This document shows positions 42,761 through 51,065 of a stretch of DNA of 64,000 nucleotides, in pieces. The DNA comes from Sulfurovum sp. UBA5198 (GTDB lineage Bacteria > Campylobacterota > Campylobacteria > Campylobacterales > Sulfurovaceae). Below the pieces are notes generated by a model. That model was not told the origin of the DNA, did no database searches, and saw only the letters and a list, made by a program, of their open reading frames with translations. The position numbers and the translations under genes are program-made. The stretch covers positions 1 through 64,000 of the forward strand of contig DHVW01000007.1 in NCBI GenBank assembly GCA_002412865.1, given 5' to 3'. Position 1 is the stretch's first letter. Every line of letters begins with the position of its first letter.

Positions 42761-43357
42761 CTATGGGTGTATTTCAACAATTGCACCCAAAGCTATTGCC
42801 TCCCAAAGAAATTTCATACCTGCATTTGGAACTGCTACACACCCCTCGGTCCAGTCATGTTTAAGTGTATATGCATCGCCAATACCGTTAGCATTCCACT
42901 TTGGCTGACCATGAATTGTTATAAGGTTCCCAGGATTTTTACCAATCGCTTTGCATCTAGCAATGTCAGCAGAATTTGGATATGATATAAGCAAATTTCT
43001 ATACAATCTATCATCACATTTTTTTCTAACTATCTTATAGGTACCTTCTGGTGTGCGATAGTCTCCTATCTCCATTTTGGTTCCCTTGTTCCAATTTTTA
43101 CCTAGAGATATTGGAAATTCATTAACAACCTTGCCACTTTTGTAAGCTAAGAGTTTCTTTTGTGATTTATTAACAACTATTTTATCAATCTTGTCCATTT
43201 TAATATCTTTTCCACTTCCAAGCTCATTGAGACACTCTTTGATTTCGTATGGAGTTTTATCCATACGCCCAAATGATGGCTCTGCAAGTTTCTTTTGCGT
43301 ACACCCAGTCATTATAAATATACCAGCAGTAATTATTATTAAAAATTTTGCTTTCAT
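42761..43357 (-). CDS. L,D-transpeptidase (YkuD) lipoprotein
   Basis: A 198-aa protein with a lipoprotein signal (IFIMTGCTQKK, Cys19). The YkuD domain spans residues 60-198: ISLGKNWNKGTKMEIGDYRTPEG, ITIHGQP with the first His, and KHDWTEGCVAVPNAGM with the catalytic His and Cys. Such enzymes make 3-3 crosslinks or attach proteins to peptidoglycan; in relatives similar proteins also trim stem peptides. Followed on the strand by the exported DUF1566 gene 42 bases on, and preceded by a helical hypothetical gene. Confidence 0.88.
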   Translation of the reverse strand: MKAKFLIIITAGIFIMTGCTQKKLAEPSFGRMDKTPYEIKECLNELGSGKDIKMDKIDKIVVNKSQKKLLAYKSGKVVNEFPISLGKNWNKGTKMEIGDYRTPEGTYKIVRKKCDDRLYRNLLISYPNSADIARCKAIGKNPGNLITIHGQPKWNANGIGDAYTLKHDWTEGCVAVPNAGMKFLWEAIALGAIVEIHP

Positions 43358-43368
43358 ATTTGTCCTTT

Positions 43369-43746
43369 TTATGCATTATCAAGATCCATAGGGCTTATTC
43401 TATGCTTCTCTTTTTTATAGTTCTGTTTATTCTTTAGTTTTTGTAGACGATTGAGATTACTCATCTCAAAATCTCGTATCTCGTCTAATGCTATCGTGTG
43501 ATTATTAAATCTATTATGAATATCTAAAATATACTCTTTTAACTTTTGATGATACTCTCCATCAAGCCTTATCTGCTCTTTTTCAAGTAGTTTTTTTACC
43601 ATTGGATTAAAGACAGAATTAAATTTCTCCAAATCAATATTTCTATTGCGAAACATTTTAAATAAATTTTTTGAGATTTTCTCCATCTCTCCAATATATT
43701 TTTGTCTAGTAAATTTATCTATCTGTTTTTGTGTATATTTTGCCAT
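43369..43746 (-). CDS. helical hypothetical protein
   Basis: A 125-aa basic protein, predicted all-helical with a likely coiled coil at residues 50-110 (KEYILDIHNRFNNHTIALDE, MSNLNRLQKLKNKQNYKKEK). No signal peptide or membrane helix. I do not recognise a family. It lies 11 bases upstream of the L,D-transpeptidase gene on the same strand, so they may be co-transcribed. Confidence 0.6.
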   Translation of the reverse strand: MAKYTQKQIDKFTRQKYIGEMEKISKNLFKMFRNRNIDLEKFNSVFNPMVKKLLEKEQIRLDGEYHQKLKEYILDIHNRFNNHTIALDEIRDFEMSNLNRLQKLKNKQNYKKEKHRISPMDLDNA

Positions 43747-43873
43747 TCAAGACCTAGTAGTCATCTTGTCTATTGCTAGACTGCAAATGAATTATACTAA
43801 AAATATTAGGAAAAATCATTAATAATTAATTTATTTTTGGTTAATAGGAGTGATAATTCTAGGAGATTAAAAA

Positions 43874-43933
43874 GTGCAAAGCACTTTGAGCCGACCGCTG
43901 AGGTCGATTAACGAAGCGAAGCTTTGCTTTGCT
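43874..43933. repeat. 60-bp tandem repeat unit, distal copy, 3' of tpx
   Basis: Identical over 60 bases to 43950-44009, with a 16-base gap between copies (period 76). On the minus strand this copy ends in AAAGTGC-TTT-GCACTTTTT, a hairpin with a T-run that probably terminates the tpx message. Confidence 0.85.
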
Positions 43934-43949
43934 AGCTAGATAAATGAAG

Positions 43950-44009
43950 GTGCAAAGCACTTTGAGCCGACCGCTGAGGTCGATTAACGAAGCGAAGCTT
44001 TGCTTTGCT
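43950..44009. repeat. 60-bp tandem repeat unit, proximal copy, abutting the tpx stop
   Basis: The unit contains three small dyads: GTGC-AAA-GCAC, CGACC-GCTGA-GGTCG and AACGAAGC...GCTTCGTT (the last completed by the tpx stop region). The unit is richer in G+C than its surroundings. Confidence 0.85.
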
Positions 44010-44012
44010 TCG

Positions 44013-44528
44013 TTAAATAGCTTGTCTAGCAGCAGCAAGTGCTTCTGCATAATCAGGCTCGGAAGTGATTTCTGGCACTACTTGTTTATAAGTAACTTTA
44101 CCATCTTTGCCAATTACAAATATAACTCTAGCAGTGATACCAGCTAGAGGTCCATCAGCCAAAAGCACACCATAAGCATTAGCGAAATCTTTATTTCTAA
44201 AGTCTGAACATACTTTTAGGTTTTCGATGCCAGCAGCACCACACCATCTAGCAGCAGCAAATGGTAAATCCATAGAAACAGTGATAACTTCTACACCTTC
44301 TAGTGAAGCAGCTTCTGTATTAAATCTTCTAGTTTCAGCGTCACATACACCAGTGTCTAATGAAGGTACTGCAATTACTAGTTGAACCTTACCTTCTCCA
44401 CCAATAGTCTCGTTTTGGAGCATTGGGTTACAGTTTACTACTGTTACTACTGGAGCTGTGTCACCTACATTGATTTCAGTACCTGCTAGGTTACATACTG
44501 TGTCGTTTTTAAATGTTACTGTTGCCAT
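44013..44528 (-). CDS. tpx: thiol peroxidase (Tpx, atypical 2-Cys peroxiredoxin)
   Basis: A 171-aa peroxiredoxin that reduces hydroperoxides with thioredoxin. The peroxidatic Cys lies in VPSLDTGVCDAETRRF and the resolving Cys in ENLKVCSDFRN; MDLPFAAARWC is the conserved helix. AAAGGAATTAAA precedes the ATG. Its 3' end runs into a tandem repeat with multiple hairpins. Confidence 0.95.
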   Translation of the reverse strand: MATVTFKNDTVCNLAGTEINVGDTAPVVTVVNCNPMLQNETIGGEGKVQLVIAVPSLDTGVCDAETRRFNTEAASLEGVEVITVSMDLPFAAARWCGAAGIENLKVCSDFRNKDFANAYGVLLADGPLAGITARVIFVIGKDGKVTYKQVVPEITSEPDYAEALAAARQAI

Positions 44529-44634
44529 TTTAATTCCTTTTTTATTTATATTTTTTATTTACAAAACAATTATGACCTAATTAAGATAAAATTACTCTTA
44601 AATTAAATTTATATCCAATTTGAACATAGTCATG

Positions 44635-45036
44635 TTACTTTTTTACCAGTAGACCAACTTTAAATATTCTATTTGCTATTCTTTCTATCGAACCATTAAC
44701 ATCACTTACAAAATCACTTTGTGACTTATAAATTATATCTTTATTTTTATATATTTCTACTCTACTATATCCACTGAAACCTAATCCTGTTGTTTTTGAT
44801 TCAATTGCAGTACATTTTGCAACCTTATAGATATTTAAACGCAAGGAATATTTACAATTTTTGGAGGAATATGGAGCAAATAAATTATTTAACTTTTTAT
44901 TCTCTTCACCATTTATAGCATCAATATTAAGGCATTTTAATGGTAGTAGATTTTGATTATATACTTTGTCATATACAGGTTTATTTTCAGCACAACCACT
45001 AAGCAACAAGAGTGCCATAAGTGCGACTCTATACAA
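44635..45036 (-). CDS. small lipoprotein, function unknown
   Basis: A 133-aa protein with a lipobox (LLLLSGCAEN, Cys15), then a region with three more cysteines (KCLN, KNCKYS, AKCTA) and strand-rich tail ending FKVGLLVKK. It overlaps the end of the upstream gene by 8 bases, so the two are probably translated together. No family recognised. Confidence 0.65.
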   Translation of the reverse strand: MYRVALMALLLLSGCAENKPVYDKVYNQNLLPLKCLNIDAINGEENKKLNNLFAPYSSKNCKYSLRLNIYKVAKCTAIESKTTGLGFSGYSRVEIYKNKDIIYKSQSDFVSDVNGSIERIANRIFKVGLLVKK

Positions 45037-45418
45037 GCAACTCTTTTGTCCAGCTCATCATAGTCTCCTGTGCTTGTGGATTTGGTGCCTCCATAAAGCT
45101 AATTATAAAACTATCCCCTGTGTCGGCTACACCGATTGAACGAGGTCTTATGCTCATTACTTGAGGCTTTGGTAGCTCCTTGCCAAAACAAAATATTATA
45201 TTTTTTGCAGCTAATATATTAGGACTCAACATACCATCACTAAGTGATTTTGTGTGTGCGTAATGATCAAATATGGCTATAAAAGCTACAACTGGATGTA
45301 TGTCAATTTTATCTTTAAAATATTCAATTATATCATCCACACTTTGATATTTTATCTCATTTTTTGCTATTTCTAGCTCTACTATTGGATATTTTTCCAT
45401 TAGTGTTGTTTGCTTCAT
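45029..45418 (-). CDS. conserved hypothetical protein, operon partner of the lipoprotein
   Basis: A 129-aa soluble protein with DIHPVVAFIAIFDHYAHTK, KNIIFCFGKELPKPQ and SIRPRSIGVADTGDSFIISF. The strong alternation of strands and the conserved IRPRSIGV block suggest a compact single domain that I recall only as an unnamed family in Campylobacterota. It is preceded by AAAGGAAAGAAG and by the second 32-bp repeat from the SQR-like gene. Confidence 0.65.
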   Translation of the reverse strand: MKQTTLMEKYPIVELEIAKNEIKYQSVDDIIEYFKDKIDIHPVVAFIAIFDHYAHTKSLSDGMLSPNILAAKNIIFCFGKELPKPQVMSIRPRSIGVADTGDSFIISFMEAPNPQAQETMMSWTKELLV

Positions 45419-45438
45419 TCTTCTTTCCTTTTTTATTA

Positions 45439-45470
45439 TTTACTCTCAAATTTTAGCAAAGCAAAAATTA
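45439..45470. repeat. 32-bp direct repeat, copy next to the DUF gene start
   Basis: Identical over 32 bases to 45513-45544. On the minus strand it begins TAATTTTTGCTTTGC. Copies are 74 bases apart with a 42-base spacer containing the dyads GCAAC-AA-GTTGC and AGCAG-T-CTGCT. Confidence 0.85.
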
Positions 45471-45512
45471 GGTCTTCAGCAGACTGCTCACGCAACTTGT
45501 TGCTTTTTGCAT

Positions 45513-45544
45513 TTTACTCTCAAATTTTAGCAAAGCAAAAATTA
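45513..45544. repeat. 32-bp direct repeat, copy at the stop codon of the SQR-like gene
   Basis: On the minus strand this copy starts exactly with the TAA stop codon of the SQR-like gene and continues 29 bases downstream. Confidence 0.85.
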
Positions 45545-46702
45545 CATACCTGGTATTCGTGGAATATTTCCTAATTTTGATTGTTTGCAGTACCAACCCC
45601 AGCCTTTTTTCATCCAGTGTCCAATTATTGGTAATGGTATCATTTTTGCACTTGTATTGCTTCTATATACAAATGCTGCTCCATTACCAATATCCATCAT
45701 ACACAAAATATTTAGGTGTTCTATATAGCTTTTTTTGTCACTTGGATTTGTGATATTGTGAGCTACATTTTTTGCCATCACTTCAGCTACATGACCCTGT
45801 TTTGCCTTCCAATCATTATCCCCTAAGAGCTTAGCACTGTCTCCAATTGCGTATATGCCTGTCATGCCATCTACTTCATTGTACTCATTTGTCACAACAA
45901 AACCAGTATCACATAAAGGCAAATCAGAAGCTGCCAAAATATCGTGACCAGTTCCAGCAGCTATAAACATAGTTAAGTCACTTGCTAGTTTAGTGCCATC
46001 TTCAAACGCAACACCATCACTCTCAAAGCTTACTATTTTAGAGCCTACTTTTTTGTTTATATTGCACGATTTAAACATTTTATCCATCATCGCAAGGGCT
46101 TTTTGACCCATTTTCTCGCCAGGTTTTTCCATTGGAGCAAAAAATGTTATTTCAAATTTATCTCTAATTTTTTGTTTTTTTAGATAATTATGGACATTGA
46201 ATAGCACTTCAAAAGCCGGACCTCCTCTGACTGCTGATTTGTCTTGTGGGTTTCCGCCAAATCCAAATGCAAGTTGTCCACCACCTCTAGCTATAAGTGC
46301 TTGCAGTCTAGTATAAATCTCATCAGCTTCTTCTGGTTTTCCACAAATCGATAGAGTATTTTCAATACCTTTTGGTTTTAATTTCCCCTGCCCAAGTGCT
46401 ATTACGATATTATCATGCCCTTCAAGTACGGCTCCGCTCTTTAGAGTTATTTTTTTTGCTTTAGACTCAACTTTTGTGACCTCATCAATTATTAAATCAA
46501 AACCATGTTTTGCACTCAAGTCTTTTAGAGGAATGCTCACATCACTCCTGCTAACCTCACCAGTTGGAATCCAAATAGAAGTAGGATATATATAGAAATA
46601 ATCTCTATCGCTAACAAGCGTAACCTTATGGTCATTGTTTCGTAAATATATAGCTACTTCAATTCCTGCGAAACCACCACCTAATACTAATATCTTTGCC
46701 AT
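45542..46702 (-). CDS. SQR-like FAD-dependent pyridine-nucleotide/sulfide oxidoreductase
   Basis: A 386-aa flavoprotein of the SQR/NDH-2 superfamily. The N-terminal dinucleotide motif is VLGGGFAGIEVAIYL, FFYIYP-type and IYAIGDSAKLLGD are the other FAD contacts, and the C-terminal MKKGWGWYCKQSKLG could be a membrane-binding end. In canonical sulfide:quinone reductases a Cys stands in the KCAGAP block; here the equivalent is SAVRGGPAFE (residues 156-165) without Cys, so SQR activity is doubtful. Cysteines are at 120, 213, 264, 334 and 372. It may oxidise another substrate and reduce quinone. Confidence 0.7.
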   Translation of the reverse strand: MAKILVLGGGFAGIEVAIYLRNNDHKVTLVSDRDYFYIYPTSIWIPTGEVSRSDVSIPLKDLSAKHGFDLIIDEVTKVESKAKKITLKSGAVLEGHDNIVIALGQGKLKPKGIENTLSICGKPEEADEIYTRLQALIARGGGQLAFGFGGNPQDKSAVRGGPAFEVLFNVHNYLKKQKIRDKFEITFFAPMEKPGEKMGQKALAMMDKMFKSCNINKKVGSKIVSFESDGVAFEDGTKLASDLTMFIAAGTGHDILAASDLPLCDTGFVVTNEYNEVDGMTGIYAIGDSAKLLGDNDWKAKQGHVAEVMAKNVAHNITNPSDKKSYIEHLNILCMMDIGNGAAFVYRSNTSAKMIPLPIIGHWMKKGWGWYCKQSKLGNIPRIPGM

Positions 46703-46835
46703 AAATGCTCCCTATTTTGGCTTAGATTATAATAGTTATAAGCTTAAACTATACTTTGTTTCTTATTACGCATGTAAAGTATATCTTTATTCAACAAAAA
46801 CAGTCCATAATTGGTTCTGTTTTATATGTTTTGAT

Positions 46836-48275
46836 TTATTGTTTAAGTGATGTAGCTGAAGGGTATACAAATACTGTCTCTTCGGTTGTTGTGATTTTGG
46901 ATTTATCGTCAACTGCAAATGCTTTTATAACCACAGGTATTGGTGTATCCTTATTTGCATCTTTGCTCAGTATCTCTTTAGTTTCTAGCACAACTACTGT
47001 TTTTTTCTTCGCTCCAGCACTCATATGGAATGGCTCAGTTGGTCTTGTGATTTTGATATTTTTATTTCCAACTATTTCAATATAAAAATCATGTGCTTTT
47101 GCATCTGTATTTGTAATAAGCATCAAATAATCATTTTCAACTGTTTTGCCATCTTCTAATATTTTGTATGGTCTTGTAGTTTTATCAATATTAAGCAACA
47201 TCGTCTCTTTTTTACTACCCATCACAAGCAATGTAATTAATACTAGAGTTAGTGCTACAAAATACATAATTGTTTTGCTTCTCCAGTAGTCAGTTTTTCC
47301 CTCTTGTGCTATAGTCTCTTTCTCGCTTGACCATCTAACAAGACTTGGCTTACCTAATGCCCCCATTACCTTCGTACAAGCATCAACACATTCAAGACAA
47401 TTAATACACTCAAGCTGAAGACCTTTTCTGATATCAATATGAGTAGGACAAACAGTCACACAGCTCTCACAAGTAGTACACTCAGCAGAAGGCGTAGTTA
47501 CAAGCAAATCTTTTTGTTTTGTGAACTGTTTTGCTCTATCATTGCCATGCCCACTATATATATCTCCTCCTCTATGTGGATCATATATTGCCATAATAGT
47601 ATCTTTATCATACAACACCGATTGAACACGGCTATACGGACATATATATACGCAGAAATCCTCTTTGATAAATATAACATCGACAATCAAGAATAATGCC
47701 AAGCCAACAATAAAACCTATAAGCACCATATGCTCTCTAGGATTTGCAAGATACGCAAAGAAATCCTCAGGTGGTACGAAATACCACATAAAATTTGCAG
47801 CAACCAAAAGTGACAAAGACGACCAAATCAATATAGCCACAACTCTTTTGATTTGGTTCACTGCCAAGCTCATATCTGGGTCTTTTTGTTTATTTGAAAT
47901 TCTCTTTCTCATACCAAGTATTTTTGTCTCTATCAAATCTCTATATATAACCCTAAAGATTGTTTGGGGACATAGCCAACCACACCATGCTCTACCGCCA
48001 ATTGCTGTTAGTGCAAATATCCCTAAAAATAGCAACATAAGCAAAAATGGCATCAAATAAAGCTCTTGCATATCAAAAGCAATTCCTGCAAATTCAAGCT
48101 TCTTTTGATCAAAGTTCAATAAAAATATATGATTACCATTAATAGTAATCCATGGTAATACCAAACCAACTATTGTCACGGCAAGATATGCCCAATATCT
48201 CTTTATGCTATATGGTATCCAACTTTTTAGATACTCTTTTCCTCTACTCGCAGGTTTTACTTCTACTGTTTCCAT
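46836..48275 (-). CDS. ccoG: cytochrome c oxidase accessory protein CcoG (RdxA/FixG)
   Basis: A 479-aa membrane iron-sulfur protein. Membrane helices lie near residues 30-50, 85-105, 155-175, 190-210 and 335-355. WCGWLCPQTIFR and YICPYSRVQS hold paired cysteines in the membrane part; CTTCESCVTVCPTHIDIRKG and CINCLECVDACTKVMG form two [4Fe-4S] clusters. The C-terminal 120 residues are an immunoglobulin-like periplasmic domain. CcoG reduces copper for cbb3 oxidase assembly. No ccoNOQP genes are in the window. Confidence 0.93.
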   Translation of the reverse strand: METVEVKPASRGKEYLKSWIPYSIKRYWAYLAVTIVGLVLPWITINGNHIFLLNFDQKKLEFAGIAFDMQELYLMPFLLMLLFLGIFALTAIGGRAWCGWLCPQTIFRVIYRDLIETKILGMRKRISNKQKDPDMSLAVNQIKRVVAILIWSSLSLLVAANFMWYFVPPEDFFAYLANPREHMVLIGFIVGLALFLIVDVIFIKEDFCVYICPYSRVQSVLYDKDTIMAIYDPHRGGDIYSGHGNDRAKQFTKQKDLLVTTPSAECTTCESCVTVCPTHIDIRKGLQLECINCLECVDACTKVMGALGKPSLVRWSSEKETIAQEGKTDYWRSKTIMYFVALTLVLITLLVMGSKKETMLLNIDKTTRPYKILEDGKTVENDYLMLITNTDAKAHDFYIEIVGNKNIKITRPTEPFHMSAGAKKKTVVVLETKEILSKDANKDTPIPVVIKAFAVDDKSKITTTEETVFVYPSATSLKQ

Positions 48276-48422
48276 TGTTATTCCTTTAGTGTTAAGTGTA
48301 TGTTAATCTTTTGATTATAATTGTTATAAGCTTAAATAATACTTGTGATTGTTATTATTTTTCTTTTTGTGCCATTTTTTTATGCTACAATTACAACATA
48401 AGCATATTATACAGGAGAAAAG

Positions 48423-48896
48423 GTGAATTTAACACACTTGGATGAAAAAAATAAACCGAAAATGGTAGATGTTTCAAATAAAGACGAAACAGTTCGCATT
48501 GCCATAGCTAGTGGCATTATAGAGGTTGGCAAAATTGCATTTGATGCCGTGATAGCAAATGAGACAAAAAAAGGTCCAGTATTGCAAACAGCCGTAATAG
48601 CAGCTATTATGGGTGCTAAACGCACGAGCGATCTTATACCTATGTGTCACCCACTTATGCTAACTTCAGTCAAGACAGACATAGAGGAGCTTAGTGATAT
48701 TTCAAGCTTTCGCCTTACAGTCACAGCCAAGCTTAAGGGCAGAACTGGCGTGGAGATGGAGGCCCTCACTGGTGTAAGCGTAGGACTACTCACTATCTAT
48801 GATATGCTCAAAGCCATAGACAAATCAATGGTAATTAGAGATATTCAACTAGAACACAAAGAGGGTGGTAAATCTGGGGATTTCAACCGCCAATAA
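48423..48896 (+). CDS. moaC: cyclic pyranopterin monophosphate synthase MoaC
   Basis: A 157-aa enzyme for the first ring-closing step of molybdopterin synthesis, needed by the molybdoenzyme encoded at 24-29 kb. Signatures: MVDVSNKDETVRIA, AAIMGAKRTSDLIPMCHPLMLT and GRTGVEMEALTGVSVGLLTIYDM. The start is GTG at 48423, 9 bases after GGAG. Confidence 0.95.
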   Translation: MNLTHLDEKNKPKMVDVSNKDETVRIAIASGIIEVGKIAFDAVIANETKKGPVLQTAVIAAIMGAKRTSDLIPMCHPLMLTSVKTDIEELSDISSFRLTVTAKLKGRTGVEMEALTGVSVGLLTIYDMLKAIDKSMVIRDIQLEHKEGGKSGDFNRQ

Positions 48897-48920
48897 CATC
48901 GGACTTACAAGGAGATAAAA

Positions 48921-49193
48921 ATGATAACACTTGATGATAAAACAATAGAAAAACCAGTTATAGAATATCCAACAGAGTGGGGATACAAACTAATAGGCAA
49001 GGATTTAAACGCTCTTTTGGCATGCATCAAAGAGACTATGATGGACAAAGAACATACAACCAAAAGTGGAAATGTATCAAAAGCAGGAAAATACCATAGC
49101 CACAATGTAAGCTGTATGGTACTAAGTCAAGAAGAGAGAGATGCAATCTTCAAAGCATTCCAAGATCATGAATCTGTGGAGATGGTAATTTAG
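48921..49193 (+). CDS. DUF493 / YbeD-like small regulatory-fold protein
   Basis: A 90-aa ACT-like protein of the DUF493 family (YbeD, HP0495): WGYKLIGKDL, the central KSGNVSKAGKYHSHNVSC and EERDAIFKAFQDHESVEMVI. Function is unknown; the fold resembles allosteric regulatory domains. AAGGAG precedes the ATG. Lies 24 bases downstream of moaC and overlaps the convergent lspA gene by 4 bases. Confidence 0.85.
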   Translation: MITLDDKTIEKPVIEYPTEWGYKLIGKDLNALLACIKETMMDKEHTTKSGNVSKAGKYHSHNVSCMVLSQEERDAIFKAFQDHESVEMVI

Positions 49194-49642
49194 GATTTCT
49201 TCTCTTCACTAAACCATATTTGATGAATCAAAAACCAACCGATAGCAATATCTATCATCACATCAGCGAAGTTAAATACTGCAAAATCAAAACCACAATG
49301 CCATGCCACATAATCCACAACCCCACCATGTGTAAATCTATCCAATAGATTACCAAGTGCCGCTCCGACAAGCAATCCAGCAGGAATAGCGTAACTCTTG
49401 ATGTATCCTTCTTTGATAGTAAAGTAGATTAAAAATGAGACAAGAGCAAGCTGTATCCACTTGAGATAATCACCCAAAAAAGCTAGCATACTAAATGCAA
49501 CACCACGATTATAGTGAAGCTCTAGTGAGATGCAGTCACTCCACCAATAGGCTTGCTCAAATACAAACATATATTTTATAGTTTGATCTATTGCAAAAAT
49601 AGCAACTGCTATTAAGACAAATATTACAAAACTATTTTTCAA
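49190..49642 (-). CDS. lspA: lipoprotein signal peptidase (signal peptidase II)
   Basis: A 150-aa inner-membrane aspartyl protease with four helices. AIDQTIKYMF, HYNRGVAFSMLAF, GALGNLLDRFTHGGVVDYV (first catalytic Asp region) and FNFADVMIDIAI (second) are the LspA blocks. It cleaves prolipoproteins such as the several lipobox proteins in this window. Start overlaps the glmM stop (ATGA). Confidence 0.95.
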   Translation of the reverse strand: MKNSFVIFVLIAVAIFAIDQTIKYMFVFEQAYWWSDCISLELHYNRGVAFSMLAFLGDYLKWIQLALVSFLIYFTIKEGYIKSYAIPAGLLVGAALGNLLDRFTHGGVVDYVAWHCGFDFAVFNFADVMIDIAIGWFLIHQIWFSEEKKS

Positions 49643-50976
49643 GCAATAGCCTTAGCAAAAAATATTTTTGCCTCTTCCATTGTTTTGTCAAGCAGTGCAT
49701 CATCTTTGCCTTCAAGCAACAGTCTTATTTTATTTTCAGTGCCAGAATATCTAAATAGATGACGCATATTAAGACTCTCTATTTTTGCACAAAACTCATC
49801 TATACCATCTATCGTTGAGATTTCCGGCTTACTTGTTATTAGCATTGCGTGTTGTTTTTGTGGGTATGACTCATATGGATTAAATGCCTCACTTGCTTTT
49901 AGTCCGCTTTTTGCTAAATATGCTAAAGCTTGTAATGCACTTGATAGTCCATCGCCTGTTTTTGCATAGTCACTAAAGATTATATGTCCACTCTGTTCAC
50001 CGCCGAAGTTAATGCCTTCTTTTTGCATCACTTCAACCACATGCTTATCGCCTACATCACTGCGATAGAAGTCTATACCGTGCTTTTTGAGATACTCCCC
50101 AAGTCCTTCATTACTCATCACGGTTGCTACCATGCCGTTGCCTTTTAGTAATCCTTCTGATTTAAGGTGCATTGCCAAAACAGCCATTAGTTTATCTCCG
50201 TCTACTACTTCGCCTTTTTCATCTACCATCACAAGCCTATCAGCATCTCCATCAAGTGCAATGCCCACATCAGCTCTATATTCAAGTACAGCTTTAGCTA
50301 GATTTTCAGGATGCATAGCACCACACTGTTCATTTATATTAAATCCATTTGGTTTATTGCCAAGCACCACAATATCGGCGCCAAGCTCTTCGAGTATTGT
50401 AGGAGCAACCAAATACCCAGCACCATTGGCACAATCCACAACAACCCTTTTGCCAAGTAATGACAGATGCGGCGGAAATGAGTTTTTGATATGCACTATA
50501 TAACGACCTATTACATCATCTATTCTTTTTGATTTGCCTATCTCTTTTTCTATCGATTGTGACGCATGGATAGTCTCCATGTCATTAAAAATCTCTTCAA
50601 TCAGCTTCTCTTTGTCTCTGTTGAGTTTATTTCCATTACAGTCAAAAAACTTAATCCCATTGTCATAAAATGGATTATGGCTAGCTGATATCATAACTCC
50701 AGCGTTACATCTCATGTCTTCTGTTAGAAATGCTATGGCTGGTGTTGGCAAAGGTCCGACCTGTATCACATCGAAGCCCACTGCTGTGAACCCTGATACT
50801 ATCGCATTTTCTACCATATAGCCACTTCTGCGAGTATCTTTGCCTACCAAAATTTTATTGCCAGATGCAAACTGACGAAAATATATTCCAGTTGCCATAG
50901 CAAGTCTCATCATATCAAAGGCATTAATCTTTTTACCAGCCTTACCTCGCACACCATCAGTTCCAAATAAAGACAT
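49639..50976 (-). CDS. glmM: phosphoglucosamine mutase
   Basis: A 445-aa alpha-D-phosphohexomutase. FGTDGVRGKAG opens it, the phosphoserine loop is MISASHNPFYDNGIKFF, the Mg loop DGDADRLVMVD, the sugar loop GGEQSGHIIF and the phosphate loop RYSGTENKIRLLLEG. It makes glucosamine-1-phosphate for UDP-GlcNAc, feeding peptidoglycan, lipid A and the glycan block. Upstream of lspA, as in Helicobacter and Campylobacter. Confidence 0.96.
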   Translation of the reverse strand: MSLFGTDGVRGKAGKKINAFDMMRLAMATGIYFRQFASGNKILVGKDTRRSGYMVENAIVSGFTAVGFDVIQVGPLPTPAIAFLTEDMRCNAGVMISASHNPFYDNGIKFFDCNGNKLNRDKEKLIEEIFNDMETIHASQSIEKEIGKSKRIDDVIGRYIVHIKNSFPPHLSLLGKRVVVDCANGAGYLVAPTILEELGADIVVLGNKPNGFNINEQCGAMHPENLAKAVLEYRADVGIALDGDADRLVMVDEKGEVVDGDKLMAVLAMHLKSEGLLKGNGMVATVMSNEGLGEYLKKHGIDFYRSDVGDKHVVEVMQKEGINFGGEQSGHIIFSDYAKTGDGLSSALQALAYLAKSGLKASEAFNPYESYPQKQHAMLITSKPEISTIDGIDEFCAKIESLNMRHLFRYSGTENKIRLLLEGKDDALLDKTMEEAKIFFAKAIA

Positions 50977-51009
50977 TTTAACTCCAAATTTTTAGATATA
51001 ATTCTTGTA

Positions 51010-51028
51010 ATTATAGCCAAAATATAAT
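51010..51028. promoter_or_regulatory. divergent -10 boxes for glmM and the TraB-like gene
   Basis: In the 89-base divergent spacer, TATAAT occurs on the minus strand at 51010-51015 (glmM side) and on the plus strand at 51023-51028 (TraB side). A second plus-strand TATAAT is at 50997-51002. Confidence 0.45.
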
Positions 51029-51065
51029 TGGAATCTCTAAACAAATAAAATTCGTGGGGCGGTAG

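Noticed and set aside
43874..44009. Possible CRISPR array
   Set aside because: Only two copies of a 60-bp unit with a 16-bp gap; unit and spacer sizes are wrong and no cas gene is present.
43859..44050. Minus-strand and plus-strand ORFs within the tpx 3' repeats
   Set aside because: They are produced by the tandem 60-bp repeat and its dyads; no homology or ribosome site.
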